Notes: generated by a model not told the origin, from the letters alone. 64,000 bases of DNA from Acidimicrobiaceae bacterium (GCA_009843735.1 VYCW01000118.1:1-64000), one strand, 5' to 3'; counted from the stretch's first letter, positions 49,437 to 59,441 are shown. Program-made: numbers and translations.

Positions 49437-49763
49437 ATGGCAGAGTCAACCATCACTCTCAGCGACGCGACCTTCGACGAGGAGATCAACGGCGCGTCCA
49501 CGCCCGTCCTCGTGGACTTCTGGGCCGAATGGTGCGGACCCTGCAAGGTGATCGCGCCCATCCTCGATGAGATCGCTTCCGAGCAGGAGGGCAGGCTGAC
49601 GGTGGCCAAGCTCAACGTGGACGATGCTCCCAATGTCGCCCGGCGGTTCGGGGTCATGAGCATCCCTACGCTGATCCTCTTCCACGACGGGGAGCCGGCC
49701 AAGCGGGTGGTCGGAGCCAAGCCGAAGGCGGCTCTGCTGGGCGAACTTGCCGATTACCTCTGA
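49437..49763 (+). CDS. trxA: Thioredoxin
   Basis: VLVDFWAEWCGPCKVIAPILDEIA. Confidence 0.97.
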   Translation: MAESTITLSDATFDEEINGASTPVLVDFWAEWCGPCKVIAPILDEIASEQEGRLTVAKLNVDDAPNVARRFGVMSIPTLILFHDGEPAKRVVGAKPKAALLGELADYL

Positions 49764-49773
49764 TCATCGCGGA

Positions 49774-50763
49774 GTGCCCCACTCCCCCGGAGCCGGGGGT
49801 CTGCCGCTACGGCGCGGCGACACTGGTGAGGCGGTTCGCGACCTCCAGGAGAGGCTGGCGCTGATCGGTTACGGCACCGGCGGCGATCATCAAGAATTCG
49901 GCGCGGCCACCGAGGCATCCCTCCGCCAGTTCCAGAGCGACCGCGGCCTGGTGGTCGACGGGATCTGCGGCCCGCAGTCCTGGAACGCTCTCGTGGAGGC
50001 CGATCACCGGCTCGGAGACCGGCTTCTCTACTACCGGGCCCCAATGATGCGCGGTGACGATGTGGCCGAGCTGCAACGTCGCCTCGGCCAACTCGGCTTC
50101 GACGCATACTGGGTTGACGGGATCCTGGGACCGAGGACGCAGACCGCGGTCCGGCAGTTTCAACAGAACGTCGGCCTTCCCGACGACGGCGTGGTGGGAA
50201 GATCCACGGTCGAGGCCCTGGAACGCCTCACCAGGCGGACCGCAGCCGAGGTCACCATCGCGGAGGTGCGTGAGCACGAGCGCCTGCGGCACCAGCCCAG
50301 CAGAGTGGAGGGCCGGCGCGTGGTGATCGGCGACACGGGCGAACTCCCGGTGATCGCACAGGCCGTAGCTCGCCGCCTCCGCCACGTCGGGGCTGAGGTG
50401 CTGTCATTCAGCACGCCGGACCTGAGCCACCAGGCTCGAACCTCCAACCAATGGGACGGGGACATCTATCTCGGGGTGACCCTGGCGGTCGACAACTTCG
50501 GCTTCTCGTACTTCGGTACAAGGGGATTCGAGTCGGTAGGCGGTCGCGCCCTGGCACAACGGTGTTCCGAGATGCTCGCACCTGTGCTCGCAGTACCGAC
50601 ACCGGTCGCGGCCATGCGGCTGCCCATCCTTCGGGAGACCCGGATGCCGGCCGTCTGGTGCCGGCTCGGACCCGGCTCGACGGTAGTGCCGCAGACTCCT
50701 CGCATTGCGCAGGGCCTTGCCCAGGCCGTGATCGACTGGTGTCTCGATCCTAGACTACATTAG
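49774..50763 (+). CDS. CwlM-like protein: two peptidoglycan-binding domains plus degenerate amidase_3-like domain
   Basis: Two PG_binding_1 repeats (LRRGDTGEAVRDLQERL...GICGPQSWNAL; MRGDDVAELQRRLGQLGFDAYWVDGILGPRTQTAVRQFQ); C-terminal domain at the CwlM position lacks DPGHG/SIHxN motifs; GTG start inferred. Confidence 0.8.
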   Translation: MPHSPGAGGLPLRRGDTGEAVRDLQERLALIGYGTGGDHQEFGAATEASLRQFQSDRGLVVDGICGPQSWNALVEADHRLGDRLLYYRAPMMRGDDVAELQRRLGQLGFDAYWVDGILGPRTQTAVRQFQQNVGLPDDGVVGRSTVEALERLTRRTAAEVTIAEVREHERLRHQPSRVEGRRVVIGDTGELPVIAQAVARRLRHVGAEVLSFSTPDLSHQARTSNQWDGDIYLGVTLAVDNFGFSYFGTRGFESVGGRALAQRCSEMLAPVLAVPTPVAAMRLPILRETRMPAVWCRLGPGSTVVPQTPRIAQGLAQAVIDWCLDPRLH

Positions 50764-50801
50764 ACCTTCTTGAAATAGCTTTAAAGGCAGTCACATTCTG
50801 C

Positions 50802-51671
50802 TCACATGAGCAGGTGATAGATGCGTTCCAGATCGGGCAGGCCGCTGAACTGGATCGTGATCCTGCCCTTGCGCTTCCCCAGCTTCACCGATACCCGCGT
50901 GTCAAGCCTTGTCGACAGGAGCTCCTCCAACTCGAGAATGCCGGCCTGGACCTCTCCGGATACGGACGACCCGTTGCCGGGGGACGGAGCCGCGACCGGC
51001 TCGGAGCTGGTTGATTGGCTCTCCGCGACCCGCCGCTCGGTCTCCCGCACGGTCAAGTTGTCACGCACGATCTCGGTGGCCAGCCCTTGCCGGGCCTCCT
51101 CGTCCTCCAGGGCGAGCAGCGCCCGACCGTGTCCGGCCGAGAGATGGCCCTCCACCACCAGACGCTGCACCGAGGGGGCCAAGTTCAGCAAGCGAACCGT
51201 GTTGGCCACCGCCGAGCGGGAACGGCCCACCCGGGAAGCGACCTCATCCTGCCTCAAGCCGAAGTCGTCCATCAGCTGCCGATAGGCCGCGGCCTCCTCA
51301 AGGGCATTCAGATCCTGGCGGTGCACGTTCTCGACGACCGCAGCCTCGAGCGCCCCCTTGTCGTCGGCGGATCGCACAAGGGTGGGAATGCTTCTGAGGC
51401 CGGCCCGCTGGGCGGCGCGCCAGCGACGCTCTCCTGCGATAATTTCATATCCTTCAGTTGCTTCCCGAACAATGATCGGCTGTATCACTCCAACTTCGGA
51501 TATCGACTCAGCCAGGGCCACGAGCGACTCCTCGTCGAACCGGTCCCTCGGCTGGTAGGGGTTCGGCACAATCTGGACGATGTCTATGTCCTGGAAGGCC
51601 GACTCGGTCGTGTCGGGCTCAGTCGGGATCAGAGCCCCGAGCCCCCTCCCCAGGCCACTACGGCGTGCCAC
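50802..51671 (-). CDS. parB: Chromosome partitioning protein ParB
   Basis: RRSGLGRGLGALIP; GYEIIAGERRWRAAQRAGL; VVENVHRQDLNALEEAAAY; HTH VASRVGRSRSAVANTVRLLNL. Confidence 0.96.
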   Translation of the reverse strand: MARRSGLGRGLGALIPTEPDTTESAFQDIDIVQIVPNPYQPRDRFDEESLVALAESISEVGVIQPIIVREATEGYEIIAGERRWRAAQRAGLRSIPTLVRSADDKGALEAAVVENVHRQDLNALEEAAAYRQLMDDFGLRQDEVASRVGRSRSAVANTVRLLNLAPSVQRLVVEGHLSAGHGRALLALEDEEARQGLATEIVRDNLTVRETERRVAESQSTSSEPVAAPSPGNGSSVSGEVQAGILELEELLSTRLDTRVSVKLGKRKGRITIQFSGLPDLERIYHLLM

Positions 51672-52461
51672 GGAGCACCTCCTTTGCCAGGGTGCGATAT
51701 GCCGTCGCGCCCTTGGATAGAGAATCGTAGAGAGTGATCGGTTGGCCGAAGGACGGTGCCTCGCTCAACCGCACGGTGCGCGGCACCACCTGCCAGCAGA
51801 CCTTGTCGCCGTAGTGGGCTCGCACCTCTCGAGCGACGTCTCGCGACAGGTTGGTGCGAGCGTCATACATCGTCAGCACGACCTTCGTGAGTTCCAGACC
51901 CGGGTTCAGGCTGCGCTGGACCATGCCGATGTTCTGGACGAGCTGGGTCAGCCCTTCGAGCGCGAAGTACTCGGTCTGGATGGGGACCATGACCTCATCG
52001 GCCGCGGTCAAGCCATTGATGGTGAGCAGGCCGAGCGAGGGCGGGCAGTCAATCATGACTATGTCGTACTCCCCCACAGCTCCTGAAATCGCCTCCCTGA
52101 GCTGGCTCTCTCTGCTGAAGGCCGGCACCAGTTCGATCTCGGCGCCCGCGAGGTCAAGACTGGATGGAGCGATGTGCAGCCCCTTGATCATCGTGGGTTC
52201 CACAATCTCGTCAAGTTCGATGTCCTGCAGGAGAACCTCATAGATCGAGGCATCCAACCCCCTTGGATCCAACCCGAGACTGGTCGTGGCGTTCGCTTGG
52301 GGATCGAGGTCAACCACCAAGGTCTTGAGCCCGCGCTCGGCGAAGCAGGCGGCGAGATTGACCGTCGTTGTTGTCTTGCCCACCCCGCCCTTCTGGTTGG
52401 CAACGGCAAAGACTCGGGCGCGAGCATCCGTCCTCGGCTGTGCCATCCCCAACGGTGACAT
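51658..52461 (-). CDS. parA: Chromosome partitioning ATPase ParA (Soj)
   Basis: VFAVANQKGGVGKTTTTVNLAACFA; VDLDPQANATTSLG; MIDCPPSLGLLTINGL. Confidence 0.96.
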   Translation of the reverse strand: MSPLGMAQPRTDARARVFAVANQKGGVGKTTTTVNLAACFAERGLKTLVVDLDPQANATTSLGLDPRGLDASIYEVLLQDIELDEIVEPTMIKGLHIAPSSLDLAGAEIELVPAFSRESQLREAISGAVGEYDIVMIDCPPSLGLLTINGLTAADEVMVPIQTEYFALEGLTQLVQNIGMVQRSLNPGLELTKVVLTMYDARTNLSRDVAREVRAHYGDKVCWQVVPRTVRLSEAPSFGQPITLYDSLSKGATAYRTLAKEVLRGTP

Positions 52462-52507
52462 AACCGTTTTCCACAGTCAAGGACTCAGGGGGCTCGGCGG
52501 GTCCCGT

Positions 52508-52523
52508 TGTTTCACGTGAAACT
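52508..52523. promoter_or_regulatory. parS: parS centromere-like site
   Basis: tgtttcacgtgaaact versus consensus TGTTTCACGTGAAACA (15/16 positions). Confidence 0.95.
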
Positions 52524-53201
52524 TCAGAGTTGCTGCGATTCCTCCTGCATCAGGGGGACTCGGCGCCGGGCGGCCCGCCGGCGGGGGAGACCTGCCGGGG
52601 CTCCCCTGACCCTGGTAATCGAAATGAAGCTGCCATGCTGCGTTGACCACTGACCGGACAGCTCGCAACCGGTTCGAGCCCTCAGCGGCATCCCTTCCCA
52701 CTGCCGCCTTGTCTCCGCAGACACCGACACAACCAGTGAACCACCTGTTCGCAGCAGCGGCAGGCCACACTCAGCCAACTCCGAGGCGGGACCGAACAGG
52801 CGAGCCACCATCCCGTCGAAGGCCTCGCGAGCATCGCTCCGGCTGGCGACGCCCTCAATGGGGGAGTGCTCGACCACGACCCGAGCGGTCAAGCCGGCCG
52901 CCACCACGGCCCGCGCCGCCATGTCACAGCGTCGTTCGCTGGCGTCCACCAAGGTCCAGCGCGATGCCGGAAGTTCGAGAGCCAGGAGCACTCCGACCAG
53001 ACCCGCGCCCGCCCCGCAGTCGACAAACTCGCCTCCGGGCATGCCCCGCCAGGCATCCAGAATGAACCCGGTTGAATGAAGGCGCAGCGCCTCCAGGGAC
53101 GAATGCCCTATGACGCCGGCCGCTCGGGCCGGTTCCCACGCCTCCTCGAGGCGCCTCAGTAGTTCGGGTTCGACCTGGGCGAGCGGGCGTGGCGCGGGCA
53201 C
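52524..53201 (-). CDS. rsmG: 16S rRNA (guanine-N7)-methyltransferase RsmG (GidB)
   Basis: FVDCGAGAGLVGVLLALELPASRWTLVDASERRCDMAARAV; parA-adjacent synteny. Confidence 0.9.
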   Translation of the reverse strand: MPAPRPLAQVEPELLRRLEEAWEPARAAGVIGHSSLEALRLHSTGFILDAWRGMPGGEFVDCGAGAGLVGVLLALELPASRWTLVDASERRCDMAARAVVAAGLTARVVVEHSPIEGVASRSDAREAFDGMVARLFGPASELAECGLPLLRTGGSLVVSVSAETRRQWEGMPLRARTGCELSGQWSTQHGSFISITRVRGAPAGLPRRRAARRRVPLMQEESQQL

Positions 53202-53209
53202 GCGGTGCG

Positions 53210-54115
53210 CTAGTCGGGCAGCGCGGTGATGATGACGCGCCGGTGAGGATCCTCGCCCTCGCTGCGACTGTCGACTCGATCGATACCGGTGACTACATCG
53301 TGGACGATCTTCCGGTCAACGCGGCTCATCGACTCGAGAGCGATCTCCTCGCCCGTCTCCAGGGCCTCCTCGGCCACCTTGCGAGTGAACTCCGTCAGAG
53401 CTGCGGTGCGCCGGGAGCGAATCCCGCCCACGTCCATCCGGATCTTGCCTTCGCGCGTGCTGCCACCGGATCGTTGCAGCACTGTACGGACCAGCTCATC
53501 TATGGCCTGGGCGGTAGCACCTCGCCGCCCTACAAGGAGTCCTATGCCTTCTCCGTCGGCTTCGATTCTGAGGATCCCGTCCTCCACGTCGTGCCTCGTG
53601 AAGGCGAGCGGAACACTGAGCGTGTCTCCAACCCCCTTGACGAAGGACTCTGCTAGGTCGGCCTGCTCCAGGAGCGAAGGCCCGGTGTCGTGATCCATCT
53701 TTGGCTCCTCAGTCTTCTTGCTGTTGCTGCGGTGCTGTGCACCTCTGGTCTGTTGAGAACCGTCGCGGGGCTTCGGGCTGGGTGTCGAGCTTGCCGAAGG
53801 CCGTCGATTCTCACCACCGCTCGGACGCGACTCGGACTTCGCAACTGTAGAGGCCCGTGCCGGTTCCGTCCGCTTCGACGACCCGCCGCCGGACTTGCGG
53901 CTGTTGTGACCGCGCCCCCGGCCCTCCTTTGGCCGTACCGGCGTGGGAATCACGCGGGCTCGCACCCGTGCCTCCTCCTTGACACGGCCGAACATCCCGA
54001 CACGTTCTGTGGACAGCACTTCGAACTCGGCGTCGGACTCGTGGACTCCGAGATGGACCAGAGCCTTCTCTTTGGCGCTTTCTACCGATGGGGCCGTAAT
54101 TTCCAACCATTCCAT
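53210..54115 (-). CDS. jag: Jag/KhpB family RNA-binding protein with long disordered linker
   Basis: Jag_N MEWLEITAPSVESAKEKALVHLG; KH-like LLVGRRGATAQAIDELVRTVLQ; R3H-like ESMSRVDRKIVHDVVTGIDRVDSRSEGEDPHRRVII. Confidence 0.92.
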   Translation of the reverse strand: MEWLEITAPSVESAKEKALVHLGVHESDAEFEVLSTERVGMFGRVKEEARVRARVIPTPVRPKEGRGRGHNSRKSGGGSSKRTEPARASTVAKSESRPSGGENRRPSASSTPSPKPRDGSQQTRGAQHRSNSKKTEEPKMDHDTGPSLLEQADLAESFVKGVGDTLSVPLAFTRHDVEDGILRIEADGEGIGLLVGRRGATAQAIDELVRTVLQRSGGSTREGKIRMDVGGIRSRRTAALTEFTRKVAEEALETGEEIALESMSRVDRKIVHDVVTGIDRVDSRSEGEDPHRRVIITALPD

Positions 54116-54149
54116 GTTTCATCAACACCCTTCGTTCAGGAGACGAGCG

Positions 54150-55553
54150 TCAGCGTCTCTTCTTCTTGCTTCGACTTCGGTTCGCATTGCTCCGCTTGGG
54201 AGCCGAACCAGGTGCGGTGGTGCGGCCGCCGGTGGCCCGACTGCTGGACCGGCTGCGCGTGGGGGCCTTGCCGGTCTTCCCGCCCCCGGACCTTCTCGCG
54301 GTCGACGGCCGTTCACGGGCCTGACTATCAGTGTCGTCACCACGACGCCGCCTGGGAATCTTACCCCGCGCCGGGGCCGCGCTCTGCTTGCCGGCACCAG
54401 CCTTGCCCCGCGCCGGGGCGGCTCCCCGCTTGCTGGCCGGAGCCTTGCCCCGCGCTGGGGCCGCGCTCTGCTTGCCGGCACCAGCCTTGCCTCGTGCTGG
54501 GGCTCCGTCCCGCTTCCGGGCGGGCGCCCGCTTTCCCTCGGCTCCCGCACCCCGCTTGCGGGAAGGAGCCTTGCCCTTGGCCGTGGCCGCGTCCCGCTTG
54601 GGAGTGGGTGTGCCCTTCTTCTCGGTGATCGACTTCGCTGAGCGTTGCTTGGGATCGGGCTCGGCCTGAGCCTCGTCCGTCGCGGCAGCTCGCTGCTTGG
54701 CCACCTGCGCTCCCAGCGAGTCCTCGCCCCGGTAGAAGGACCGGGTGATGTAGGCCTGCTGGGCGATACGGACCATGTTCGAGACGATGAAGTAGACCAC
54801 GACCGCGCCCGGCATGACGTAGGAGAACACCGGCAGCATGTACGGGATGAGCTTCATCATCATCTGCTGCTGCGGGGGCATGGCCTGGGTCTGCCTGCCC
54901 TGGATCTGCCGCTGTTGCACGAGGCTCGTGACCAGCACGAACAGGATCATCAGGAAGTAGGGGAGTGCCTCGACGATTCCGGCCGAGAGGGCATCGCTAG
55001 CGCTCCTCGACAGATCAACGCCCCACGAGACCATCTCCAGGTTGCCGCTGAGGTCGCCATAGAGGGCGGTGTCGCGGGACAGGAAGTCCGGATCGAACGC
55101 CAGGTCACCCCTGGGAATCGGGGTCTCGGCGTATTGGGGAACCGTCTCGAACGCGGTGTCGGCGTAGCGACGAGAGGTATATCCGATCTGGGTCCCGATC
55201 TCGGTCGTGCGCCGGGTCAGCCCATCCACAACGCGGTACATGACCAGGAAGATCGGGGCCTGCACCAGCATGGGGAGCAGGCACCCGACCGGGTTGAGGC
55301 CGTGCTCCTTGTAGAAGGCGGCCGTGGCCTCGTTCATAGCCTGGCGGTCGCCCCGGTACTGGGCCTGGATCTTCTTCAGCTCCGGCATGTGCTGTTGCAT
55401 CTGCAGCGTCGAGCGCGTGAACTTCAGGGTGAGCGGGGTCACCGCAATCGTCGTAGTCAAGGTCAGGAAGGCGATCGCCATGCCGTACGAGGGCCACAAC
55501 GAGTAGAACCAGGCCAGTACCGCGGTGATCAGGTCGAACAGCGGATCAAGCAT
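54150..55553 (-). CDS. yidC: Membrane protein insertase YidC with long basic repetitive C-terminal tail
   Basis: [73 protein letters not shown]; tail [28 protein letters not shown] repeated. Confidence 0.94.
   Translation of the reverse strand: MLDPLFDLITAVLAWFYSLWPSYGMAIAFLTLTTTIAVTPLTLKFTRSTLQMQQHMPELKKIQAQYRGDRQAMNEATAAFYKEHGLNPVGCLLPMLVQAPIFLVMYRVVDGLTRRTTEIGTQIGYTSRRYADTAFETVPQYAETPIPRGDLAFDPDFLSRDTALYGDLSGNLEMVSWGVDLSRSASDALSAGIVEALPYFLMILFVLVTSLVQQRQIQGRQTQAMPPQQQMMMKLIPYMLPVFSYVMPGAVVVYFIVSNMVRIAQQAYITRSFYRGEDSLGAQVAKQRAAATDEAQAEPDPKQRSAKSITEKKGTPTPKRDAATAKGKAPSRKRGAGAEGKRAPARKRDGAPARGKAGAGKQSAAPARGKAPASKRGAAPARGKAGAGKQSAAPARGKIPRRRRGDDTDSQARERPSTARRSGGGKTGKAPTRSRSSSRATGGRTTAPGSAPKRSNANRSRSKKKRR
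54364..54531 (-). repeat. In-frame tandem repeat in yidC 3' end (84-nt / 28-aa period, about 2 units)
   Basis: ccccgcgccggggccgcgctctgcttgccggcaccagccttg at 54364 recurs as ccccgcgctggggccgcgctctgc... at 54448. Confidence 0.8.
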
Positions 55554-55812
55554 CGATCAACCTCGCTGGTTCCGCTGTGCTGCGCCGGGCTGGGGGCACC
55601 GGATCCAGCCCCGTCGAGCCCCACGGGTGGCACCGGGCCAAGCGGCGAGTCGTCAACCAGATCCCCCGCCATGTTCCGTGGGTCTCCAGCGCCTCCAACG
55701 CGTAAGACGAGCAGGACGGTGCGTACCGGCACACCGGCGCACGGCCGGCCCGGACCAATCGGGAGGCTCGCACCGCGAGACAGGCCAGCCGCGCCGAGAG
55801 CCTCATGGACAC
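55546..55812 (-). CDS. yidD: Membrane protein insertion efficiency factor YidD
   Basis: [38 protein letters not shown]. Confidence 0.92.
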   Translation of the reverse strand: MSMRLSARLACLAVRASRLVRAGRAPVCRYAPSCSSYALEALETHGTWRGIWLTTRRLARCHPWGSTGLDPVPPARRSTAEPARLIDA

Positions 55813-56138
55813 CTGAACCTGAGATCCCTGAACATGCCGCCCAGCATCAGCCGCAGCTCCGCAGGGGAGAAGCGCTCGAGCGGCGCCGAGACGCGCAGGC
55901 GGTACTCGCCGTCGGCCAGCACGACCGCCTCGTCACGAGCGAGCTCCCGGAGTGTTTCCCGGACGCGACGCCGGACTCGGTTGCGCACGACCGCGGTTCC
56001 CACGGACTTGGGCACGGCCAGGTGGACGCGCACCGGACCGGGCGCGGCGCGGAACGACACCCTCAGCGGGCCGCGGCGGACGTTGGCTGCGGCCGGAGAC
56101 TGGTCGTGCGTCCTCCGGCCCCTCGTCGAGCCCCTCAC
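55803..56138 (-). CDS. rnpA: Ribonuclease P protein component
   Basis: [26 protein letters not shown]; between rpmH and yidD. Confidence 0.9.
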   Translation of the reverse strand: MRGSTRGRRTHDQSPAAANVRRGPLRVSFRAAPGPVRVHLAVPKSVGTAVVRNRVRRRVRETLRELARDEAVVLADGEYRLRVSAPLERFSPAELRLMLGGMFRDLRFRCP

Positions 56139-56269
56139 GCTGCCAGTCGGCTCCGCCCCTTACGACGACGGGCTTGCAGGACAGCGCGTCCGGAGCGAGT
56201 TCTCATTCTGGCCCGAAAGCCGTGCTTCTTATGCCTTTTCCTGATGTTGGGCTGAAAAGGACGTTTCAT
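56135..56269 (-). CDS. rpmH: 50S ribosomal protein L34
   Basis: [44 protein letters not shown]. Confidence 0.97.
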   Translation of the reverse strand: MKRPFQPNIRKRHKKHGFRARMRTRSGRAVLQARRRKGRSRLAA

Positions 56270-56637
56270 AGCGATCCTCCCTCGGTACTCCCTCGCCTCG
56301 GGCGTTCCGAAAAAAGCCGCCGCTGCAAATGATGCTTGTGGATGGCGGCGGAACCACATCCACGGTAGGGCTGCCCCTACGCTGCGACAACCACGGCCCC
56401 GCGACGGTCACCGGCAGCACCCGGAGTCACCGCAATTTTGGGCTCAACAAACCACACCGGGAAAACATATCTTACATAGTTGTCATTCACTTTGCCTTCA
56501 TCCGGTCTGAACTAGTTGTTTGCATGGTTTGGTTCGTCTGACTTGCAGCCATTCGCGATGCTGCTACGTTCCGCAGGCCGTTACGTCCGAGTCAATCTGA
56601 GACCGGTCCTCCTCCCGCCAAGGGCCGTTCAACTGTC

Positions 56638-56669
56638 TTGTCCACATCTGTGGATGACTCTGTGGAGAA
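56638..56669. promoter_or_regulatory. Cluster of three DnaA boxes immediately upstream of dnaA
   Basis: TTGTCCACA 56638-56646 (perfect TTRTCCACA); tgtggatga 56649-56657 (reverse, 8/9); tgtggagaa 56661-56669 (reverse, 8/9). Confidence 0.8.
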
Positions 56670-56680
56670 AGGAGATCGAG

Positions 56681-58051
56681 GTGAGCAACGATCCCGAAGC
56701 GGAACGGATCTGGACAAGTTGCGCACAGAGCATCCGGAGTCAGGTCAGCGATGCCGTCTGGAGGACCACCTTCAGCGGCGCGCGTGCTACTGCCTTCGAA
56801 GAGCGATCGCTGACTGTGGTCGTTCCGACCAGCCTGCAGAAGGCCCGCATCGAGCGCCGGTACTTCGGCCTGCTGACCGACGCCATCGACGAGACCGAGC
56901 CCGACATCACCGTCCGCATCGAAATCGACCCCGACTGGACCGAGACCAGCCAGCGGCTCGCCCCTGCCGACGACGATTCGACCGAGCCGGGAGCCGACTC
57001 CGAGGCCGCGGGCTCGAGCGGCGAGTCCGGGCCCGACATCCGGCTGACGTTCGAGCAGTTCGTCACAGGAACGTCCAACCGCTTCTCGCACGCGGCCGCC
57101 CTCGCCGTGGCCGAGACTCCCGCCGGGGCCTACAACCCGCTGTTCATCCACGGCGCGTCCGGGCTCGGAAAGACCCATCTGCTGAGAGCCATCAGCCACT
57201 ACGTCAACAACCACTACCCGTCCTACAAGGTTCGATACGTCACTAGCGAGACCTTCCTCAACGAGTTCGTCCAGGCCATCCGCAACAGCACACAGCCCGA
57301 GTTCAAGCAGGTCTACCGAAGCAACGACGTGCTGCTGGTTGACGACATCCAGTTCATGGAGGGCAAGGACGGCCTTCAGGAGGAGTTCTTCCACACCTTC
57401 AACGACCTCCTGCAGAACGGCGCTCAGATCGTCCTCTCCTCCGATCGGGCCCCGGATGCCATGCCCACTCTCGAAGACCGGCTGCGGAGCCGGTTCAAGT
57501 CCGGCCTGATCACCGACATCCAACCGCCCGATCTAGTGACCCGCCTTGCCATCCTTGAGAAGAAGGCCGAGTTCTCCGCCATTGAGATCCCTGGAGACGT
57601 CCTCTCGTTCATCGCCGAGAACATCACCGACTCGATCCGGGAGCTCGAGGGAGCCCTCATCAAGGTCACCGCCTACGCCAGCATCACAGGCCAGCGATGC
57701 TCGTACGACCTGGCCAACCGCGTGCTGGCCGATCTGATCGACAAGACGATCAAGGCGCCGGTGACCGTGGCGAAGATCCTCGAGGCCACCGCCGAAGTGT
57801 TTAATTTCACAATCGAGCAGATCACCGGCGGCAGCCGTCGCCGGCCGCTAGTCGATGCCCGCCAGATCGCCATGTACGTGACACGCAACATGACCGATCT
57901 GTCCTACCCCGAGATCGGTCGGGCCTTCGGCAACCGCGACCACACCACCGTCATCCACGCCGTGCGCAAGATCGAGCACCACATGACCGAGCGCAAGGAG
58001 GTCTTCGACAAGGTCCAGGAGCTCCAGAAGCGCGTCAACGAGATCTCGTGA
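56681..58051 (+). CDS. dnaA: Chromosomal replication initiator protein DnaA
   Basis: NPLFIHGASGLGKTHLLRAI; LLVDDIQFMEGKDGLQEEFFHTFN; RQIAMYVTRNMTDLSYPEIGRAFGNRDHTTVIHAVRKI; GTG start at 56681 with AAAGGAG RBS. Confidence 0.97.
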   Translation: MSNDPEAERIWTSCAQSIRSQVSDAVWRTTFSGARATAFEERSLTVVVPTSLQKARIERRYFGLLTDAIDETEPDITVRIEIDPDWTETSQRLAPADDDSTEPGADSEAAGSSGESGPDIRLTFEQFVTGTSNRFSHAAALAVAETPAGAYNPLFIHGASGLGKTHLLRAISHYVNNHYPSYKVRYVTSETFLNEFVQAIRNSTQPEFKQVYRSNDVLLVDDIQFMEGKDGLQEEFFHTFNDLLQNGAQIVLSSDRAPDAMPTLEDRLRSRFKSGLITDIQPPDLVTRLAILEKKAEFSAIEIPGDVLSFIAENITDSIRELEGALIKVTAYASITGQRCSYDLANRVLADLIDKTIKAPVTVAKILEATAEVFNFTIEQITGGSRRRPLVDARQIAMYVTRNMTDLSYPEIGRAFGNRDHTTVIHAVRKIEHHMTERKEVFDKVQELQKRVNEIS

Positions 58052-58298
58052 ACGCACGCCGGCCGGGACCGGGGGAGAATCCTGGGGACGGTACGCGGGG
58101 CGACCCTGCACCACTGTGGCCACAGGAGCGGTGAATCAACAACCGTCACACCACGCCGCAGGGTCACGCTGGTTGACACGGCAAGCCTGGGGACGCCGGA
58201 TGGCCTGGGATTCCAACGCGAATGACCGACGATCCCCAATCCACAGCACCTAACGTCTTCTACAACACTTAAACAAAAGAGCCACAGGGGTTAGAACC

Positions 58299-59441
58299 AT
58301 GGGCATGAAGTTCCGTTGCGAGCGCGACGCTCTGCTGGATGCGCTCACCGTGGCCGTGCGAGCCGCGGCCGGCGCTAGTTCGAGCCGGGCCGCGCTGACA
58401 GGGGCGCATCTTGATCTGGCTGATGGAGCCCTCGTGGTCACGGGCAGCGACCTGGATCTGACGCTGTCGGTTACCGCCGAGGTGGCGGGTGAGGCGGACG
58501 GGGCGGCCGTCACCCCGGCGCGGCTCCTGACCGATGTTGTGCGGGCTGTTCCGCCGGGATCGGTGGAGTTCTCAGTCACTGACGATGGCGAGGCTTCGAT
58601 TGTTGCGGGCTCTTCCGAGTTCTCTATCCGGCTCATCCCCGAGGAGGACTACCCCCAACTGGCGTTCAAGGATGAGAGCACCGTCGAAGGGGCGGCCTCC
58701 GTGGCGTTCAGCCCGGCGGTCACGTTCGACGGGCCTGAGTTCCGGGAGGCTCTCAGCCAGGTTGTCCGGTCGGCGTCCTCGGACGACTCCCGTCCGATCC
58801 TGACCGGTGTGTTGATGGCCGCCGAGGATGAGGGGCAGTTGCGGCTTGTCTCGACCGACTCCTACCGGCTGTCCGTCCGGGACCTCGAAGGCTCGTCGAT
58901 CCTGGGCGAGCATCAGAGGGTGCTGGTGCCGAGCCGGGCTCTCAGAGAGCTGGAGCGTCTCATCGCGGAGTCCGGTGATGTGACCCTGAAGCTGGCTGAG
59001 CACTACGCCCAGTTCGTGGTCGGAGCAGTCCAACTGACCACCCGCCTGATCCCCGGCGACTTCCCGAACTACCAGGGATTGATCCCCAGTGACCACCCCA
59101 ACTGCCTGACAGTCAACCGGGAGCAGCTGCTGGAGGTCGTGCGCCGGGTGCGGCTGCTGGCCCAGGATTCCACGCCGGTCCGCCTCGTGATGACCAGCGA
59201 AAGCCTCGAGGTCATTGCCATCACGCACGATGTCGGCAAGGCCAACGAATCCATGGACGCGCAGTACGAGGGCGAGGACCTGACCGTGGCGTTCAATCCG
59301 GGCTACCTGATCGACGGCATTGAGGCCACCACCGGGGATGAGATCACTCTGCACACTGCGGACGCGGTGAAGCCTGCCCTGCTTCGCTCGGTGGCCGATG
59401 AGAGCTTCCTCTACTTGCTGATGCCGGTCCGGGTGAGCTGA
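58299..59441 (+). CDS. dnaN: DNA polymerase III beta sliding clamp
   Basis: MKFRCERDALLDALTVAVRAA; SRPILTGVLM; DSYRLSVRDLEG; FLYLLMPVRVS C-terminus. Confidence 0.96.
   Translation: MGMKFRCERDALLDALTVAVRAAAGASSSRAALTGAHLDLADGALVVTGSDLDLTLSVTAEVAGEADGAAVTPARLLTDVVRAVPPGSVEFSVTDDGEASIVAGSSEFSIRLIPEEDYPQLAFKDESTVEGAASVAFSPAVTFDGPEFREALSQVVRSASSDDSRPILTGVLMAAEDEGQLRLVSTDSYRLSVRDLEGSSILGEHQRVLVPSRALRELERLIAESGDVTLKLAEHYAQFVVGAVQLTTRLIPGDFPNYQGLIPSDHPNCLTVNREQLLEVVRRVRLLAQDSTPVRLVMTSESLEVIAITHDVGKANESMDAQYEGEDLTVAFNPGYLIDGIEATTGDEITLHTADAVKPALLRSVADESFLYLLMPVRVS

Noticed and set aside
52020-52050. aggccgagcgagggcgg inside parA resembling the repeat left module
   Set aside because: Short similarity only; no core module nearby and it is part of conserved ParA coding sequence.
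54364-54560. Possible CRISPR-like or intergenic tandem array
   Set aside because: It is the in-frame tandem repeat encoding the YidC tail; no spacers and no cas genes.
58052-58298. Calling oriC definitively in the dnaA-dnaN gap
   Set aside because: Only weak DnaA-box matches visible; reported as an open question rather than a feature.
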